Of a stretch of 64,000 nucleotides of DNA, positions 61,847-64,000 are shown piece by piece. The DNA lies in assembly GCF_900101175.1 (NCBI RefSeq), contig NZ_FNFQ01000007.1, positions 62,001 through 126,000 of the forward strand. Reading direction: 5' to 3'. Below the pieces are notes generated by a model. That model searched no databases. It was given only the letters and a program-made list of their open reading frames with translations, and was not told the DNA's origin. The position numbers and the translations under genes are program-made. Every line of letters begins with the position of its first letter. Within the stretch, counting starts at the first letter, position 1. This DNA is from Stenotrophomonas pavanii (GTDB lineage Bacteria > Pseudomonadota > Gammaproteobacteria > Xanthomonadales > Xanthomonadaceae).

Positions 61847-62698
61847 TCAGTGACCGGCCTGGCTGGAGGCGTGGATGACCTGCAGAACGTCCTGCAGGCG
61901 ATCAACCTCGACCTGGCCAGGCGCCGAGGCGGTGCCGATCATGCCGAAGGTCAGCGCCTGCCCGAAGGTCTCGCCGGCCAGCCGCGAGACCACCCCGGTG
62001 CCGCCCATCGACATGGTCAGCAATGGCCTGTCGCTCTGCTGGCGCACCTGCCAGGTGGCGTCGAGCAGGGCCAGCACGTCGCCGGCATCGCGCGGCATCA
62101 CCGCGATCTTCAGCACGTCCGCACCCAGTGCCTGCTGCTTCAGCAGCCGTGCGACGATCTCCTCGCGCGGTGGCGTGGCGTGGAAGTCATGGCTGGACAT
62201 CACCACCTTCACCCCGGCCTTGTGCGCCTGCGCTACCAGCGCCTTTACCACCGTCGGGTCGCGGAACATCTCCACGTCGATCAGCTGGGCCACGCCTGCA
62301 CGCAGCAGCGTGGCGTACAGCGCGCCGTAGTCGGCATCGCTGATCGGCCTTGCGCCGCCCTCGGCCTTGGTACGGAAGGTCACGATGACCGGCTTGCCCG
62401 CCAGCGTCTGCTGGATCCGCTTGCCCAGCGCCACCAGCGCCTGGCCATCGGTGGCGATGTCCAGGTAGTCGATGCGCCATTCGGCGATGTCGGTGGCCTT
62501 GCTGGCGGCGATGGCGGCCGCCTGCTGCAGGGCGAGGTCTGCGGTGGCACCGGTGATCGGCACGATGGTGCGGGGGCTGCCTTCGCCGATGCGCAGCGAA
62601 CCCACCTGCAGTACCGCCGGCGGGGGCGCGGCCAGGGCCGGTACGGACCCGGCGCACAGCGCACCGGCGAGGACGACCGAGGCAAACGGAATCTTCAT
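61847..62698 (-). CDS. quiB: Exported type I 3-dehydroquinate dehydratase
   Basis: A 283-residue enzyme with an N-terminal signal peptide (residues about 1-23, ALCAGSVPALA). The mature part is a type I dehydroquinase: EWRIDYLD, V-x-TFRT, catalytic H170 in SSHDFHATP and Schiff-base K197 in ADVLKIAVMP. Biosynthetic AroD is cytosolic; an exported version fits catabolism of 3-dehydroquinate made by QuiA at the periplasmic face, giving 3-dehydroshikimate. It follows the porin gene by 35 bases and precedes the transporter by 53. An alternative start would drop the signal and is disfavoured. Confidence 0.9.
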   Translation of the reverse strand: MKIPFASVVLAGALCAGSVPALAAPPPAVLQVGSLRIGEGSPRTIVPITGATADLALQQAAAIAASKATDIAEWRIDYLDIATDGQALVALGKRIQQTLAGKPVIVTFRTKAEGGARPISDADYGALYATLLRAGVAQLIDVEMFRDPTVVKALVAQAHKAGVKVVMSSHDFHATPPREEIVARLLKQQALGADVLKIAVMPRDAGDVLALLDATWQVRQQSDRPLLTMSMGGTGVVSRLAGETFGQALTFGMIGTASAPGQVEVDRLQDVLQVIHASSQAGH

Positions 62699-62733
62699 GG
62701 CAGATACCCAAGCGGGAATGGAGCGCGCGACCA

Positions 62734-64000
62734 TCAGAAGGTCACCTTGGCCTGGACGCCCACGGCCCAGGCGTTGTCGGTACCGCTGTAGTTGAACGTG
62801 CCCGGGTTGACGATGTACTGCACGTCCGGGCGGATCATCAGCCACGGATTCACCTGGATGCTGTAGGACAGTTCGAACAGCTCCTCGGCCTGGCTGAGGT
62901 GGTACAGCGGTGAATCGATGGGCACGCCACCGTCGGCCAACGCGGCCCGTCGCGCATCGACCAGCCGGTTGTTGATGTCGGCGCCCACGTAGCCCAGGGC
63001 GATGCTGTCCTGCGCGCGCCGACCGATGCCCTGGTAGACGCCGCCCAGCGCATACCAGCGCTTGATCTGCGCCGTCTGCCGGTCCGACACCATGTACTGC
63101 GCGAACGCGGTCAGGCCACGGGAAGGGTCGGCCGACTCCTGCGTAAGGCGCTGCTCGGCCAGGAGGTAGGCACCATGGCGACCGGTGGTCGGCGAGGTGT
63201 CCAGCCCACGCTGGGCCACGCGCGAGGTGTCGTAGTATCCGCCGAACTTGTAGACGCCGGCGTAGCGGCTGCCCTTGGCAGGCGTCCAGGTCACTTCGAC
63301 CGGGAACAGCGAACCGGTGGTGCCCGAGGCGAACGGACGGAAGGCATTGCGTTCGATGTTGCCGCCCAGGTTCGGATTGACCTGGAACCAGCCGGCGCGA
63401 ACGTTCACTGCCGGGCTGACCTGCTGGGCAAACTCTCCGCCCCAGCGCGCCACCGGGTAGTTGTACCAGCCACTGTTGCCGGACATCGCCAACGGGTGCG
63501 CACAGAACGCGGCGTTGACGAAATGGGTCAGCAGGCTGTGCAGGCCGAACTGGTTGCCCATCGCGTAGTAGCCGAGCTTGTAGTACGACTGGCCGGCGTT
63601 GAAGGTCTGGTCGTAGCTCAGTTCGGTCAGCCGCGTGTACTGGCCACCGTAGGCTTCCTGGATCGGGAAGCGGTTGCCGACGAGGTCGGCCGACGTACTG
63701 CGGCCGCGACGGTCGTTGAGGGTGAAGTGGAACGCCCCACCGCTCCAGCCGGCCAACCGGCCCATGTCCAGGTCCATGCCCACGCGCACCTGCTGCGCGT
63801 AGCGCGCGCCGGTTTCGCCATAGCCGCCATCGACCACGCCCATGGCTTCGCCCACGTAGTCGCCGCGGAAGGCGACGCCACGCTCGAACAGGTCGGTGCG
63901 GGTGCCGCCCCAATCGCCGGTCAGGGTGCTGCCTTCGTAACGGTTGCTCGATTGCGCGCAGGCCAGCGCCGGCAGCAGCGCAGTGGCCAGGATACCCAGG
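62734..64000 (-). CDS. OprB-like outer-membrane porin, 5' end outside window
   Basis: The frame is open to the window edge, giving about 421 codons. The end of a signal peptide is visible (LLPALACAQ), then STLTGDWGGTR, the typical start of OprB-family carbohydrate porins. Alternating amphipathic strands continue to a terminal Phe (VQAKVTF), the outer-membrane beta-barrel signature. It is a sixteen-strand-like barrel for uptake of small polar solutes; with quiB downstream, quinate or shikimate is the probable cargo. The initiator codon is just beyond 64000. It is likely the first gene of this transcript. Confidence 0.9.
   Translation of the reverse strand, partial: LGILATALLPALACAQSSNRYEGSTLTGDWGGTRTDLFERGVAFRGDYVGEAMGVVDGGYGETGARYAQQVRVGMDLDMGRLAGWSGGAFHFTLNDRRGRSTSADLVGNRFPIQEAYGGQYTRLTELSYDQTFNAGQSYYKLGYYAMGNQFGLHSLLTHFVNAAFCAHPLAMSGNSGWYNYPVARWGGEFAQQVSPAVNVRAGWFQVNPNLGGNIERNAFRPFASGTTGSLFPVEVTWTPAKGSRYAGVYKFGGYYDTSRVAQRGLDTSPTTGRHGAYLLAEQRLTQESADPSRGLTAFAQYMVSDRQTAQIKRWYALGGVYQGIGRRAQDSIALGYVGADINNRLVDARRAALADGGVPIDSPLYHLSQAEELFELSYSIQVNPWLMIRPDVQYIVNPGTFNYSGTDNAWAVGVQAKVTF

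Overview
The window is high-GC gammaproteobacterial chromosome. It is most likely Stenotrophomonas, of the S. maltophilia group. The evidence is the dense set of short palindromes led by a GTAG tetranucleotide, which match the S. maltophilia 'SMAG' REP family, together with Xanthomonadaceae-type gene orders such as ndk-rlmN-pilF-rodZ-yfgM-bamB-der, cmk-rpsA-ihfB-lapA-lapB and psrA-fadB-fadA. I see no rRNA, tRNA or CRISPR array and no intact insertion sequence.

Layout. (1) 1-1775 is the end of a decayed genomic island: a lower-GC gene fragment, a truncated integrase, an integron attC-like relic and a stand-alone Mrr-type nuclease gene. It abuts the 3' end of guaA, a known island insertion site. 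(2) 1776-16464 is core housekeeping on the minus strand: purine synthesis (guaB, guaA), folD, a Kef-type antiporter, a rhodanese-E1 protein, and the ndk-to-der block for translation quality, type IV pili, cell shape, outer-membrane assembly and ribosome assembly. (3) 16745-21121 is a PsrA-like repressor with an operator upstream and the fadB-fadA beta-oxidation pair. (4) 21122-21596 is a structured intergenic region with two large hairpins that share a loop but not their arms. (5) 21597-29884 runs on the minus strand from cmk through rpsA, ihfB, lapA and lapB into surface-polysaccharide genes ending in galU. (6) 30082-34579 on the plus strand has an L36 paralogue, a small exported protein, agmatine-to-putrescine genes, an acetyltransferase and a TraB-like membrane protein. 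(7) 34800-42546 is a minus-strand RND efflux operon with one adaptor and two different pumps. (8) 42752-50012 holds two small c-type cytochromes, uup, a LysR/YeiH pair, dbpA and apt. (9) 50139-64000 is a quinate/protocatechuate catabolic region: a membrane quinoprotein dehydrogenase, an IclR regulator, the whole pcaIJFHGBDC operon, a PcaK-like transporter, an exported 3-dehydroquinate dehydratase and an OprB-like porin that runs off the window.

Working together. Region 9 reads as one programme. The porin admits quinate or shikimate, QuiA oxidises it at the periplasmic face, the exported dehydratase makes 3-dehydroshikimate, and the Pca enzymes convert protocatechuate to succinyl-CoA and acetyl-CoA. 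Close matches to the Pseudomonas PcaR operator lie upstream of both quiA and pcaI, so the IclR protein probably controls both transcripts. The one missing step is 3-dehydroshikimate dehydratase.

Small palindromic repeats sit in most intergenic gaps. One forms a four-unit array (6110-6498), and one has been absorbed into the last codons of an RND pump gene.
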